From contig JAQJZZ010000017.1 of the NCBI GenBank assembly GCA_030077755.1, positions 1,550,001-1,614,000 of the forward strand: 64,000 bases of DNA, in the 5' to 3' direction. Numbering within the stretch: the first letter of the stretch is position 1; each line of letters starts with the position of its first letter. The translations under genes and the position numbers were made by a program. Below the pieces are notes generated by a model. The model searched no databases and had not been told where the DNA came from. It saw only the letters and a list, made by a program, of their open reading frames with translations. Positions 1 through 10,822 of this stretch are shown piece after piece. Origin of the DNA: Filosporella fistucella. Taxonomy: Eukaryota > Ascomycota > Leotiomycetes > Helotiales.

Positions 1-192
1 TCTACAGACGCCATGCACTATGTATGCTAAATCTACATATGGTCGTACATAACCTACACCTATTTTACACTATGTTCATTACTGGCTTGCTTCTGACGGA
101 GCTGGTTTTGCATCGACAAGAGAACCCCGCTCTAATTGTAGCTGTATGGCCAACGAAGCCATCTTGTACTTCATTTTGTCTCTGCTTTCTGT

Positions 193-2743
193 TCATCCTC
201 CCGCACTTTTCTCGCTGGATTTTCCTTCCGCCTGTTCCCGCTCTTCAGGTGCAATATCATCAGACTCCATCTCAATTTCCGATTCCTCGTTCGTCTCCTC
301 AGTGGAGTCATCATCCATATCTACAGCCGAATCTTCAAAAGCTTCGTCCGCATCCGAACCGTCTTGTTCCCTAACAGCATCTGCTGAGCTAGCATCACTC
401 TCAAGGCTACTCTCCTGACCAGTGGCTTCCTTCGCTGCCTCTGCATCGAGCTGCCTTTTCATCTCTTTTAACCGCAGGAATTTGAGACGATTCCTTTCCT
501 TGACATTGAAGTGGACTTCACTTAGGCAAACATCGATCTTATCTTCCACTAGTTTCTTAACATGAAACGCAAGCGCTTGGCTCCTGAATACACCATGGAA
601 GCGATAACTCAGCCACAGATACAGTGTAATAGCTTTGTGCAGGGTTTCAAGCTTTCGCAAATAGTTCTTGCTTCCACCAATATGCTCACTTGGATCTTGC
701 TCGATCAAGTCAAGGTTTAAGCATTTCAGATCCAGTAAATGCCCACCAGATTGAGTGGCAACGCAATTCGCCATTTCTCGGATGACATTGACAAAGCCAT
801 ATTCTCGAAGAGATGTTGGTGCTGCCAAAAAAGTCAACCTATCCATGACACTGAGATCATACTCTTGAATTGCATCAGATATCGGAATTTGATCCTTCAT
901 ATTACACAGAAAGAAAGACGGATTTAGCTTTGCGATATCATGAAGCCGCAGCATGATAAAACTGAATGGGGTGTTTGCTGGGAAATAACTGGCAAATCTG
1001 GCGACTACATCATCAGGCGGAAATATACCTGCCTTCTTGAGTGGCGCCACCTCCTGCGACATAGCCTTTTCAACGATTGGAAGATCCATTTTTTCCAGAC
1101 TAGTCACCCAGCCTTTGTTGGGAGAGTCTTTCCCGGCGGCCTTGACGGAATCGGCATGAGTTGCATCTCGAGCAGTTTTGTATCTTCCTGCCCGGCCACC
1201 AATCTGCTTGATTTCCGAAGGCTGCATAATTCGAAATCCAGATCCGTCGTGCTTCGAGGTTGATTCGAAAATAACCCTTCTGATGCTGAGATTCAAACCC
1301 ATACCAACAGCATCGCTAGCAACAAGATAATCATAATCATTATCTGGATCATTGAAGAACGCAGCTTGTTGAGCGCGCGTTTCAGGTGGTAATGATCCAT
1401 ATACAATAGCACATCGCTTTCCGGTCGTCTTTTCGATTTGTGTTTTCATGGCATGTATAGCAACCCGAGAAAATAGGATCACGGCATCTCCTTTTCTGAG
1501 TTTCTTGAGGTCTCCGTTAAGACTTCGCTTCTCCACTGCCAGAGGACTTAGACGCTCATATCGGTGAACGATGAGTTTTTCACCCAGAGCAGCACATAAA
1601 TCTGTGATCAATTGCACCGTTCGCAGTTCACCACAGAGGTGGACTTCTTTGGCTTGAACTCCAAGGAAAGCTTGTGTCCAAGCCCATCCACGGTCACGGT
1701 CAGAAATCATTTGTATCTCATCGATGACTGCCACATCGACCTTCGCGTTCAACGGTACCATTTCGACTGTGCAGCTGTGCATTACGTGCGTCATACCTTC
1801 AGGATAACGTCGCTCTTCACCAGTAACAAGAGCACATTGCACACCCTTGGCATTGAATCGCGAGTAGACTTCATGAGCAAGCAGTCGCAGCGGTCCAGCA
1901 TACACTCCCGTTCGAGCGGCCTCGAGCCTTTGCAGAGCATGATATGTTTTCCCAGAATTTGTAGGGCCAACATGAAGATGAATGACTCTCTGCAGCTCTC
2001 GAGTAGCTGGATACCACTCCAAAGGATAGCGGAGGTCGGATATCCTCTGCTGATTAGCATTGTCATTCTCAGAAAATTGAGCGTTGATCACATCGTTAAT
2101 GAAGCCGTTCTTCATCGACTCAGCAAGGCCCTTTAGACCACCTGTTATGAAACTCTGTCGAAGCTCATAGAAGATGGGGTTCTTGCTTTTAGATGTCACG
2201 CCTTTTGCGACCAGACTGGTACACTCTCTGACTTGGTCTTTATAGGCATTGAGTTTGTCGTCCAATTCCGACATCGAATGTATATTCCAAGCCCTTAGTT
2301 GGGGGTCACCAAATTTTAGTCGAGACAATTCGTGTGTGAGCTGATCAACCTGTTCTAGTAACAGTTCCGCGAAAACATTATATGTAGACTCCTTGAGTTG
2401 GACGTGTGACCTGAGGGATCCATTCGGTTTTTCGTGAACGGTTATCGTCATATTCTTTGTCTCAATCTGATTTCCAGAGTCTCCAGACGGTAGCCATGAC
2501 CGATAAGACGCATATTCTGGTCTTTTAATTTTGGTGTCTGATCCGTGTTGATCAAAACTGGCTCCTAGACTTATTTTCCGCGTTCCAGAATGGGGTCCGT
2601 CCTTGCTGGGCTGAGGTTTCGAGACCTGAGGCTATAGAACTTTTAGAAGAATGCCTATAATGTTTCTGCAGCACAAACCTTCTTATCGCGGATTTCCAAA
2701 GAGTGAGCCTTCGCGGCAGCTCCACTGAAAAGTCGTGTTGCAT
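193..2743 (-). CDS. SUV3: Mitochondrial ATP-dependent RNA helicase SUV3
   Basis: SUV3 unwinds RNA for the mitochondrial degradosome, together with an RNase II-type exonuclease. The main open frame (2451 down to 193, 752 codons) shows helicase motif I GPTNSGKT at residues 162-169, a DEIQ box at 244-247 and motif VI QIGGRAGR at 416-423, followed by the SUV3 C-terminal region and a very acidic tail from about residue 650. No mitochondrial presequence follows the ATG at 2451, and the same frame stays open upstream without another ATG. An upstream frame starting at ATG 2743 encodes an Arg-rich, acid-poor leader (RRLTLW...KHYRHSSKSS) that looks like a matrix-targeting signal, so I extend the gene to 2743 through an intron. 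Two splicings keep frame (a 61-nt GTCTCG...CTAG intron or a 121-nt GTTTGT...CCAG intron); I could not choose between them. Identity is very secure; the 5' end is not. Confidence 0.9.
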
Positions 2744-3203
2744 TGCGTGGTAGAAAAGTTGGGTTGAGCGGAACTGATGCTATATGTGCACAAAACACAC
2801 ACTTGCCTCCATTGCGTGCTGCCAGCGACATTCCCCAATAAAATTAAAGAAGAAACGACAGCGGCAGATACCGCTGCAATTTTCAATGCGAAAGGAAAGA
2901 CTAGCTGCGTAAGAAATCATAAAGTTGCACCACCTCATCGACCAAATATATTTTCTGTCAATGCCCCTGCGACCCCTGGCACATATGCACTAGCTCCCGA
3001 TAAGTTGTTCCGGTTCCGGCATTGAGAAACCGCGAGTTCTTGTCTCTGCCGTGCTGCGTCATAAGGGTCATTTATGTTCATAGTACATTACAACCTGACT
3101 TTGAATCAACCTAGTAACCATTCTTTCTACAACTCCACTCAATAGCCCAACAACAACAATCAAAACACCACTGCATGAGAAGACTCTACAACTAGAAAGA
3201 AAA
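2744..3203. promoter_or_regulatory. Divergent intergenic region SUV3 / R-SNARE
   Basis: This 460-bp stretch separates two genes transcribed away from each other and presumably holds both promoters. The last 100 bases before the SNARE ATG are CA-rich (runs of CAACAA and AAC), as in many fungal 5' leaders. I see no convincing coding sequence; short frames here lack family resemblance. Confidence 0.5.
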
Positions 3204-3944
3204 ATGGCTTCTTCATCGACCCCTCCGACCCCTCTGCTCTACGCATGCATCGCTCACAACACCAGCATTCTCACTGAGCACACCGCATCAGCATCATCTC
3301 AAACCTCCTCCCTGGCATCTCTCGTCCTCCCAAAGATCGTACACGACACAGCGCAAAAGCTCACCTATACACACAACAATAACTTCATCCACTACATCGC
3401 CGATGCACCATCAGAATACCCACCATCTTCTGCTTCAGCAGGCGGACTCACCTACCTAGTAGTCGCCGATTCCTCCTTAGGCCGCCGCATCCCCTTCGGC
3501 TTCCTGTTCGAGATTAAGAAGCGATTCCTCTCTCAATACCCACCCGAGAGCACCGACTTCGCGAGTCTGCCTAATTATGGCGCAGGCAGTTTCAATAGCG
3601 AATTGAAGACCTTGATGGTAAATTATGGAACGACGAAAGCTGGCAAGGAGGATGCTATCAGTAATGTGCAAGGAGAGATTGAAAACGTGAGGGGGATCAT
3701 GAGCCAGAATATCGAGAGTCTGTTGGAGAGGGGAGAGAGAATTGATCTGTTGGTTGATAAAACCGATAGATTGGGTGGAAACGCACATGATTTCCGGGTG
3801 AGAAGCAGAGGATTGAGGAGACAGATGTGGTGGAAGAATGTCAAGTTGATGGCCCTACTTATTTTTGTTGTCATCTTCTTGATCTACCTCTTCGTTGGAT
3901 TTGGATGTGGATTGCCAGGATGGTCTAGATGTGTTGGGAAGTGA
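3204..3944 (+). CDS. Longin-domain R-SNARE (VAMP7/Nyv1-like)
   Basis: Single-exon gene for a 246-residue vesicle/vacuole R-SNARE that would pair with Q-SNAREs in membrane fusion. Residues about 10-130 have the longin layout (LLYACIAH at the N-terminus, then a LTYLVVAD strand and a FGFLFEIKKRF helix). Residues about 152-205 form the SNARE coiled coil with the zero-layer arginine at about 176 (SLLERGERIDLLVDKT). A hydrophobic anchor spans about 213-232 (LMALLIFVVIFLIYLF), leaving a short lumenal tail. This order (longin, SNARE, C-terminal anchor) is that of VAMP7 and fungal Nyv1-like proteins; Ykt6 is excluded because it lacks an anchor and ends in a CAAX box, absent here. The start is the first ATG in an A-rich context (AAAAATGG). 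Confidence 0.88.
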   Translation: MASSSTPPTPLLYACIAHNTSILTEHTASASSQTSSLASLVLPKIVHDTAQKLTYTHNNNFIHYIADAPSEYPPSSASAGGLTYLVVADSSLGRRIPFGFLFEIKKRFLSQYPPESTDFASLPNYGAGSFNSELKTLMVNYGTTKAGKEDAISNVQGEIENVRGIMSQNIESLLERGERIDLLVDKTDRLGGNAHDFRVRSRGLRRQMWWKNVKLMALLIFVVIFLIYLFVGFGCGLPGWSRCVGK

Positions 3945-4222
3945 GCGTTGTAGGATATGAAAAATTGGGCGTGAGAGAGATTATACCACTGGCGTTTGGC
4001 AGAAGAGTTTCATGGTGGCGATTCTTAGCTTCTTCTGCAATGCTTCAAAGCCCCGATGATTTGGTTTGTACCAGTAGTGTACCGTTACCCAGCAATTGAA
4101 ATTACATGGGAATTATCCCTATGACTTTAACACGCTCCAAACTCCTTGCAATGCCAACTACTCCTGTCCATCTTCAAGAACACCCACTGCTTATCATAAA
4201 GCCCATAATCATCCCACCCAAT

Positions 4223-4629
4223 CTACAACTTCAACCCTCCCTCTCCCTTCCTCGGTCCATCATTAAACACATACCCTGTCGCAACCGGACTACACCAACT
4301 TCCACTCCCAGTCCCCACTCCTGCAGGCGCCTTCAACAATCTATCCGTAAAGAAAACCGGATGTCTGGTCGCTGCATCTAACAATATTTTCTGTCTCTGC
4401 ATTAATAGAGGTAAAGCTGCCGGCGGCATAGCTTCCATCTGGTTTCTCGGAGGCTGGTATTGTGGTTGAGAAATTGAGGTGAGAGAGGACTGGTTTAATG
4501 AACGAGTAGGTTGCTGGTTCATCGGCGAGGGAGAGGAGTGACTGGGTGGGAGCTGGGGAGTTAGCTATTTTCACGAAGGTAGGAAAAGAAACGTACTCGA
4601 GGTCTGGAAGGTTGGACTGAGGGGAACAT
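4223..4629 (-). CDS. Small two-exon gene, unknown function (about 120 aa)
   Basis: I do not recognise the family. Exon 1 (4629-4597) encodes 11 residues from ATG (MFPSVQPSRPR). A 44-nt intron (4596-4553) has the donor GTACGT, the branch-like GCTAAC and acceptor CCCCAG. Exon 2 (4552-4223) continues in phase 0 for 109 codons. The splice signals and frame fit together, which is unlikely by chance. The protein is Pro/Ser/Gln-rich at the N-terminus, then has a more ordered block (LPLLMQRQKILLDAATRHPV, then FFTDRLLKAP) and a Gly-rich tail. No signal peptide or membrane segment is visible. It sits convergent with the upstream R-SNARE gene. It could be an orphan or lineage-restricted protein; the alternative is a chance frame. 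Confidence 0.5.
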
Positions 4630-5437
4630 ATTTGTTATCGTCTTTGATCGTGGCCCAGCTTTGTGACACAACTTGCTGTGATGTTTGTGTTGAACGGCCA
4701 AGTTATGATCTTCTTATTCGTTTCGCTGTTATAGTGCTCTGTGGAATTTGGTTGAAGTTGAGTAGAACAAGAATCTCAAGAATCAAGTCATGTTAAGCTC
4801 AAATCGGTTATGGTTGCGTCAGAAGGGAGTTCATTCAAGAAGATGGCTTTAGTAGAGTGTGGGGTAGCTTCTCCACCATCTGCACCTCGGTGGAAGCGGC
4901 TGCTTCCCGAAACTTGCCCGATGTGTGCTTTGCTTGTGATGAATATCTTACACGGGAAGTACTAGTACACCTCGTGTATATATTGCACCACTTCTCTCAA
5001 TTCTACCAGCACACACTACTAATACTAATGCAAGGCAATCGGGAGGAGACAATTTGATCCACGAAGAGTTTCGAAGAGTCAATTTGGAAATGCTACAGAG
5101 AATAGCTTATGTTCAGTCACTGAAATTTCTCTATCAACTCTATTCTAGTACTCATTTATTGCCTTATAGTCAAAACCTTAAGTTCGAGATCTCTACATTC
5201 TACATGTTGTCCTTGAAGTATCATCACGCTTTCCTATTGCCTAAACTCTCATCACTCAATATCAAGCTTTCTTTGTCCCGTTCCATCAACCACTACACAA
5301 AGAGCCAGTACATTTGGTAGAACTGCAATCATAGATTTCTTTCACAAGCGTCTGGACAATGGGTCCCATTTCAATCTCCATGTTTCTTCCCTCGAATCTC
5401 CATACCTCTATTCTACAACTCGTCCATCCCATCCAGC
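4630..5437. promoter_or_regulatory. Divergent intergenic region, no gene seen
   Basis: About 800 bp between the small minus-strand gene and the plus-strand nucleotidyltransferase-like gene. The final 80 bases before the downstream ATG are strongly pyrimidine-rich (C/T runs), a usual fungal core-promoter or leader feature. Short frames here show no domain signature. Confidence 0.4.
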
Positions 5438-6262
5438 ATGTCCCACCTCTCCCAATCCCCTCTCACCCACAACGAACTCCGCTCCGCCCTGATATCAATA
5501 ACCACAGCCCTCAGTCACCTCCGTATCCGCCACGCATTGATCGGTAGTTCCGCCCTCCATCTCCACGCCAGCAAATGTTCCCTCCCAGCTCCCAGCCCCA
5601 AGAATATAGATATCTTAATACAACCCAACAAATACCTTAATTCCTCCAATTTGTCCGCTTTCCTGTGTACCCCTCGCTTTACAACATATTCCTTTGATGA
5701 GAAAGCAGAATTTACATATAGATATACTGATGGAGAGAAGATCCCACAGGTAGTTGTTTATAGAGAGGGACGGAGGGATTTACATATTAATCTTAGGATA
5801 TTTGAACATTATACCTGGGGTAAGAGGAGGGAATATTATGATTTAAGGAGGAGAGAGAATGAAACCTATGGCATGGCTCTTGCGCCTGGTATTTCGATAC
5901 CTATTATAAATGTCCCTTGGCTATTTCGGTCCAAAGTCAGGGATCTGTCGTTGTTGACTGGAGATTCAAATGAGAACTTATCGAGGAGGGGGAAGGATTT
6001 GCAGGACTTGAAGATACTGACCGATATTCTCTTGCTAAAGAGGAGACCAAAGATTGAGTTCAAGAAGGAAGAGGATATTGAATCGTTTAGGAATGTAGTG
6101 GAAGAGCTAGGAAAGGAAGATGATGCAATAATCCTTGCTTCGGTGGTCCATTGTCCAGAGGTACTGGGGCCGTTCTGGGACATTCTCTGGGTGAAAATAA
6201 CAGTAATGCTGCTAGGGATGTTAGGATATTTGTTGGCGTTCGACCATTTCACTGAAGTGTAA
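5438..6262 (+). CDS. Nucleotidyltransferase-fold-like hypothetical protein
   Basis: Single-exon, 274-residue protein without a name I can support. Near residues 32-65 the sequence ALIGSSALHLHAS followed by NIDILI resembles the hG[GS]...D-h motif of minimal nucleotidyltransferases, a pattern seen in uncharacterised fungal proteins annotated as NTase-like. The second acidic residue expected after the first Asp is replaced (DIL), so catalytic activity is doubtful. The middle is basic and Arg-rich; the C-terminus ends in a hydrophobic segment (ITVMLLGMLGYLLAF, about residues 252-266) that could be a membrane anchor. The first ATG of the frame lies after a long pyrimidine tract and is a reasonable start. 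The family assignment is inference from one motif. Confidence 0.55.
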   Translation: MSHLSQSPLTHNELRSALISITTALSHLRIRHALIGSSALHLHASKCSLPAPSPKNIDILIQPNKYLNSSNLSAFLCTPRFTTYSFDEKAEFTYRYTDGEKIPQVVVYREGRRDLHINLRIFEHYTWGKRREYYDLRRRENETYGMALAPGISIPIINVPWLFRSKVRDLSLLTGDSNENLSRRGKDLQDLKILTDILLLKRRPKIEFKKEEDIESFRNVVEELGKEDDAIILASVVHCPEVLGPFWDILWVKITVMLLGMLGYLLAFDHFTEV

Positions 6263-6475
6263 TTAACCTAGAAAGATTGAGTATCTCAGGTGTAGCAACG
6301 AAATTATGATGGTCAAATTCTGAATTCTTCTACAAAATTCATGCGTCGTGGCTATCCACGAATTAGTTCTCCCTCCGTACTACCTATATGCACAACCGCT
6401 CTATTTATATGCCAAACTCCTCCCAAAATTGCCAATAAGTCAACGCCAACCCATGCTTGCTGGACAAAATGCGTA

Positions 6476-8896
6476 TCACTTCTTACTTCCAAAGAACCCC
6501 CTCTTTTTCTTATGCTCCCCATCTTCCTTATCCTTATTTTTGCTCTTCTTTTCTAGCTTTCCTGGCTTCATAGCAGCATCATTTCCATTGGTGCTAGGTA
6601 GACTCGGCGGGAGCGGTCGGCCGCCGGAGTTCATACTCATAGCACCCAAGCCAGCGGTAGGGGGCTGTGGCGCTTTGTCATAAGGATTAGGTTGGCTACT
6701 GTAATTTGGCCCTTTCTGAGGAGGTGCCGGAGCTCCTGGACTTTTAGGCAATACGTTCCTCCCCGGTAGACCCATGCCGGGCTGTCGAGCTCCTGGTCCA
6801 GCTGGAAGTGCTGCTGGTCGAGGGTCATTTCGCTCAAACAAAAATGCTGGAGCTTTTGGCTTGGGCCTGTCTATCGGCAGATCCAACCTTCTTCTATCGA
6901 CGCTCAAATCGCCTACTTGCCTTACAAAGAACGCTGGTGTAAGCATGTGGCTGCTAGTGAGGAAAACGTCTTTTGAGGATGCTTTTGATACTTCATAACA
7001 AGCTCGTGACTCTGAATACGTCGCTCCACCAGCCATAAAAACTATGACTCGCTGCTTATTTTCAACAATCGACATACGATTGCGAGCCCATGTGGGCTTT
7101 GCGCTTCGAAGGGATGCTTGTGACTGAGCAGCTAACTCTTCTGCATTGTCTAATGGTGGCTTCACATAGGGGAAGACCATTTGATCAAGAGTTCCCTTGG
7201 AGATTTCATCAAGCATTATTTTAAGCATTGGCTCGAATCGAGACAATGCGTATTCTTCGTTTTGGGCCGTGGGAGCTGTCTTGCGAGGAAACAATGGTTG
7301 GGGAGGTGGCTTTACGTCTTTCAAAGCCTTGGTAGTACGCACTCCAAGTAATTCCAAATTCGTGATGACTTCTCCGTCCTGTGGTGGAAGTGAAGAATGG
7401 GCGAGTAGACGTTGGATGTCTTCCATAATAAGTCCATCCCGGAACATAATATAGAGCATGATGAGACGTAATCGATCAGAAGGCCCAATGTTCTCGTCAT
7501 CCAGTAACCTGACTACCTGGTCTGCAAGATTCTTTGGCTTGCGGAAGTCTTCATCCAACCCTGTCGCTAATGTCTGCTCCACTGATGCAATATCTGGTAA
7601 TTTCTGGTGTTGAAATATGTTCATACACTCTTGAGCCATGCTCAAATGTAAGGAATATGCCTCTTTCATCTCTTGAAACTGTGGTAATCCAGCCAACATA
7701 TCCTTGATAGCGTTCAGACTTGTGGTGTCAGCATCCTCGTTGGTGAAATGGGGGTTTTCCTTGATAAATTTCTGAAAGTCACTCATCAACTTTTCAATCG
7801 TATCTTTCATGTGTCTGTGTCTGTTTTCCACCCAAATCTTGTCCTTCTCTCCAATTTCCATCTCCTTTTCCTTCTCGTCGGCTTGACCCTCGTTAACAAT
7901 TGTCTTGTAGTAGACCTTGTCTGATTCTTTGATCGGTAGAAGATCGTGTGCCATAGCTTGGTATGTAAATTCGTGTATAAGTGGTGCTACAAGGTCCATT
8001 GACCGATCTGTGATAATCAAGACGCCCTGAGGTCGAGCACTTGGGGCAGGGAAATTCTGATTCCACTTCGCATACGCATCAAGCTCTTCCTGAACAAATC
8101 TAGCCAAATGTGAACAAAGAACCGCAGCTTCGTGTGATGGGTTCCGAGGTCTGTAATATCGAACTTTGGGATACTCTCCTAATGAAACACATATGCCCGT
8201 AATCTACTTATTTAGCCTGCGAAACGTGTCTGGGATGATTTCCTTACCTTTTGTGCAAGTATCTGCATATGATCACGCACGAGAGTGTTGCAAGCCGGGT
8301 GAAAGAGTATTGGGAAACTCCAAGGATCTCTAAAATCGATCAAATGTGATTCCCTGGGGAAATAATCTATTGATAATGTTTCGAACCCCGCCATCTGTTC
8401 CTGTGCTTGTCTTGAGGAATCAATGCGCCGGCGCATCTGCGGATCCAGTAAAGCAATCCATACCAAATATGACCTTCGATATCTTCGACGTTCGAAATCT
8501 GCCATGAGACAGTCCACGATATGTGGTTGTGGAGAGAGTAAGTAGATGGCATCCATATCCGGGTTCATCTCCCTCTTTTCCTCGATTCTCTCGATATCTT
8601 CGAGGTTTTAGTCAAATCCAATCGTAAATCCCAATATACGTACTTGCAATATTCTCATTGAGAATGTCATCCTCCTTTACCACATTGTCGATTATCTTTT
8701 TGGTCGCTTCATCGATGACGAGTACCTTCCACTATATTCTGTCAGAAGGCACATGGAGTTTTGGAAGATGAACTTACGTCTCCTCGAGTGATAGATTTTA
8801 TGGCATCCAAGATAACTGCAATTCAAGTCAGCTGCAGCTCAATAATTGAAATGCCCTTCTCTTACTGTCACGCTGTTCTTGAATTGCGGACACCAT
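6476..8896 (-). CDS. SEC1: SM-family exocytosis protein Sec1
   Basis: Sec1/Munc18 protein that binds assembled SNAREs at the plasma membrane and promotes secretory-vesicle fusion, essential for hyphal tip growth in fungi. I reconstruct five exons: 8896-8866, 8815-8778, 8731-8644, 8597-8248 and 8203-6476, with GT..AG introns of 44-50 nt and consistent phases, giving about 744 residues. The N-terminus starts MVSAIQEQRD and runs into WKVLVIDEATKKII, the typical SM domain-1 opening. Later blocks VYLLSPQPH-like (AIYLLSPQPHIVDCL), ITDRSMDLVAPLIHEFTYQAM and VFMAGGATYSESRACYEVS are hallmark SM sequences. The last 120 residues are Pro/Gly-rich then Lys-rich, an extension common in filamentous-fungal Sec1. 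ATG 8896 is the only start that continues into the conserved first strand. Confidence 0.93.
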
Positions 8897-9863
8897 CTTG
8901 GCAACATTCCCTACTTGGCTTTGGTACGAAGGAGTGCAATCAGAGTCGCAATGTGCGGAGCTGTCCACCGGCACAGTTTGGTATGAGGAGAGGTATTCTG
9001 CAGAGGTTATGAATCTGTGGTGGTTATGGTGAGGGAGATAGGTAACCTTGAAACTTGCGAGCGCTTGGTGGGGTTTGTTCGAGGAGGGCAGGGATCACTT
9101 AGCGCTTGACGGCAGGTATGTCAGAGATACACGAGCCGCAGACGGGTAACTCCTGGGGGAGGAATGATGATGGTAAAGTGCAAATCGACAAGAAGGAGCT
9201 GTTGATCGAATATGATTGATGAACCGACGGAAGTTTCGTTAGAATATGTTTCACTCACCCTTTGAATATTGATGATGAGAGTTGAACCTCCTAGCTTGGT
9301 CATTGTGATTCACGGAAATTGGGTATTGTTTTAGTTCGTTGTAAGGTGTTTTCGTGGATCATGCAATACCTTGGGACGGTGGAAACAAGTGCTTGAATTA
9401 TGGCTGCACGCGCCTGAATATCTAGACTATTTGCTACACAAGTTATAAATGGGATATTCTCAGATTCAAGCCTCCTCAGTGTATTTTGCATATTCGATGT
9501 TACAAAACAGGCAGCACTTACAATCCGTGTTATGATTGCAGCAGACAAGAAAGGAGGATTCTTAACAATATATCTTACCGTTAACATCTCATATCCTCAG
9601 CCCCGGCAAACAGTCTAAATGAAGGTCGCTAGACGGGTATAGATGTTGTGGTGTCTTATGTCATATTAGCAGGATGGGCAAGACCCACGTTCACAACAAT
9701 TTAATGTCCTCATATCATAATCTGCTTCTTGTATTTAGCATCATTTTGATAAAACGCGTAAGGAATATCATACGTTGTGATTAGTACGGCAAGCTCCAGA
9801 TTTTGTCTTACTCCCACTGTATTTCAGCGGCTGAGCTGGTTTTGACATGGCTCATATGCTCTT
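8897..9863. other. SEC1 upstream region with a possible spliced mini-ORF
   Basis: Nearly 1 kb without a recognisable gene. On the minus strand at 9303-9121 a 60-codon frame (MTKLGGSTLIIN...) contains a convincing-looking intron: donor GTGAGT after the CAAAGG sequence, branch-like TTCTAAC and acceptor CAACAG, exactly 60 nt, so the frame is open whether spliced or not. It may be part of the SEC1 5' leader (an uORF with a leader intron) or a tiny gene of about 40 residues when spliced. No homology is recognised. The remaining sequence, 9304-9863, shows nothing I can support. Confidence 0.3.
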
Positions 9864-10610
9864 TCAGCCTCCACCTAGGTACCGCTCAACATCATCATTC
9901 CTATAGAACATCTCTCGCAGTCTCTCTGCCTTTTTCCTGTCTTTCTCGTGCATTTTCCTAACCTTCCCAGCATCTAATTTTGTAGGTTTCTCCTTCTTTC
10001 TGCGATCTGCTTCTACTGGTAGAATAACTCCAATCCCTAATTTATCATCCTTTGGCTTTGTCTTGATTGGAAATTGTATGCCTTGACCAGCAGCTCCGAG
10101 ACCTAGTCGAGAATCTGGATCCCAACCATACGCTGAGAGGTACGCGAGACCTTTACGATTCCGATCGAGATGTGATGGAGGATGCGAATGGGTGAGACAA
10201 ACTTGGTGGGCTAAAGATGCTTCGTGCGGGCGAGGTCTCGGGGCCGGATTTCGATCTGATGGAGAAGATTCTGTGTCCTCTCCTGCTAGAGATGAGAGGG
10301 GTAGGTTGCAGATCTCGCAAACGCTGGTTTTGTATGCTTCGGAGCGTAGATCTGCTGAGCCTGTCTCCGGTCCTGCTATTGCCACATCTGGGAGAGGGTT
10401 TGAAGAGTTATTTTCATCCTTATGTGAGTCACCTGGCAGTACCAGTCCTAGGTAAAGCTCGCTGACTGACCTGGCAGGAGTCGCATTCGTGGTAGGAGCG
10501 CCAGAAGAGGCTTCAGTCGAAGGAACGAACTTGACCCGCTTTCGTTTGATGCCTGCCCCGAATATCCTTTGGTCTTGAAGGGGTATCTCATATTCGTCCT
10601 CATCCGACAT
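9864..10610 (-). CDS. G-patch domain protein
   Basis: 248-residue protein with one G-patch (GLAYLSAYGWDPDSRLGLG, about residues 153-182), the glycine-rich motif that activates DEAH/DEAD helicases or binds RNA. The N-terminus reads MSDEDEYEIPLQDQRIFGAG with a basic KRKRVKF stretch, and the C-terminus is a highly charged Lys/Arg helix (KVRKMHEKDRKKAERLREMF). A CxxC pair (CEICNLP) and a later H..C...H cluster upstream of the G-patch may bind zinc. The frame remains open upstream to about 10823 but only begins with TTG there; ATG 10610 is the first ATG and fits the acidic N-terminus. The layout resembles GPANK1-like and other small G-patch proteins; the helicase partner cannot be read from sequence. 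Confidence 0.8.
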   Translation of the reverse strand: MSDEDEYEIPLQDQRIFGAGIKRKRVKFVPSTEASSGAPTTNATPARSVSELYLGLVLPGDSHKDENNSSNPLPDVAIAGPETGSADLRSEAYKTSVCEICNLPLSSLAGEDTESSPSDRNPAPRPRPHEASLAHQVCLTHSHPPSHLDRNRKGLAYLSAYGWDPDSRLGLGAAGQGIQFPIKTKPKDDKLGIGVILPVEADRRKKEKPTKLDAGKVRKMHEKDRKKAERLREMFYRNDDVERYLGGG

Positions 10611-10822
10611 CGTTCGTGTGATGACGATCTTGGTAGATGGTTGTGCTTGAGTAGGAGAAGGAAGATCCCTAGTGGCGTAATATGCCGAGCCCAAAGGCAA
10701 TTTAAGCTTAAATTTTGGTCGCCTAAACTTTTCTTGGCAAATGTTGCCTTCTTCTATCCGCGTCACTTCTGAACATTCAAAAAGATAGCCATCAGAGGAG
10801 GGTACGACCTCCTTCCACAACA
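10611..10822. promoter_or_regulatory. Short bidirectional promoter (G-patch gene / dehydrogenase)
   Basis: The two divergent start codons at 10610 (-) and 10823 (+) are only 212 bp apart, so both promoters and leaders must fit in this interval. The minus-strand reading frame is open through the whole interval but without an ATG. Confidence 0.5.

Noticed and set aside
1..192. Short plus-strand frames at the left edge
   Set aside because: They are antisense to or beyond the SUV3 3' end and carry no domain.
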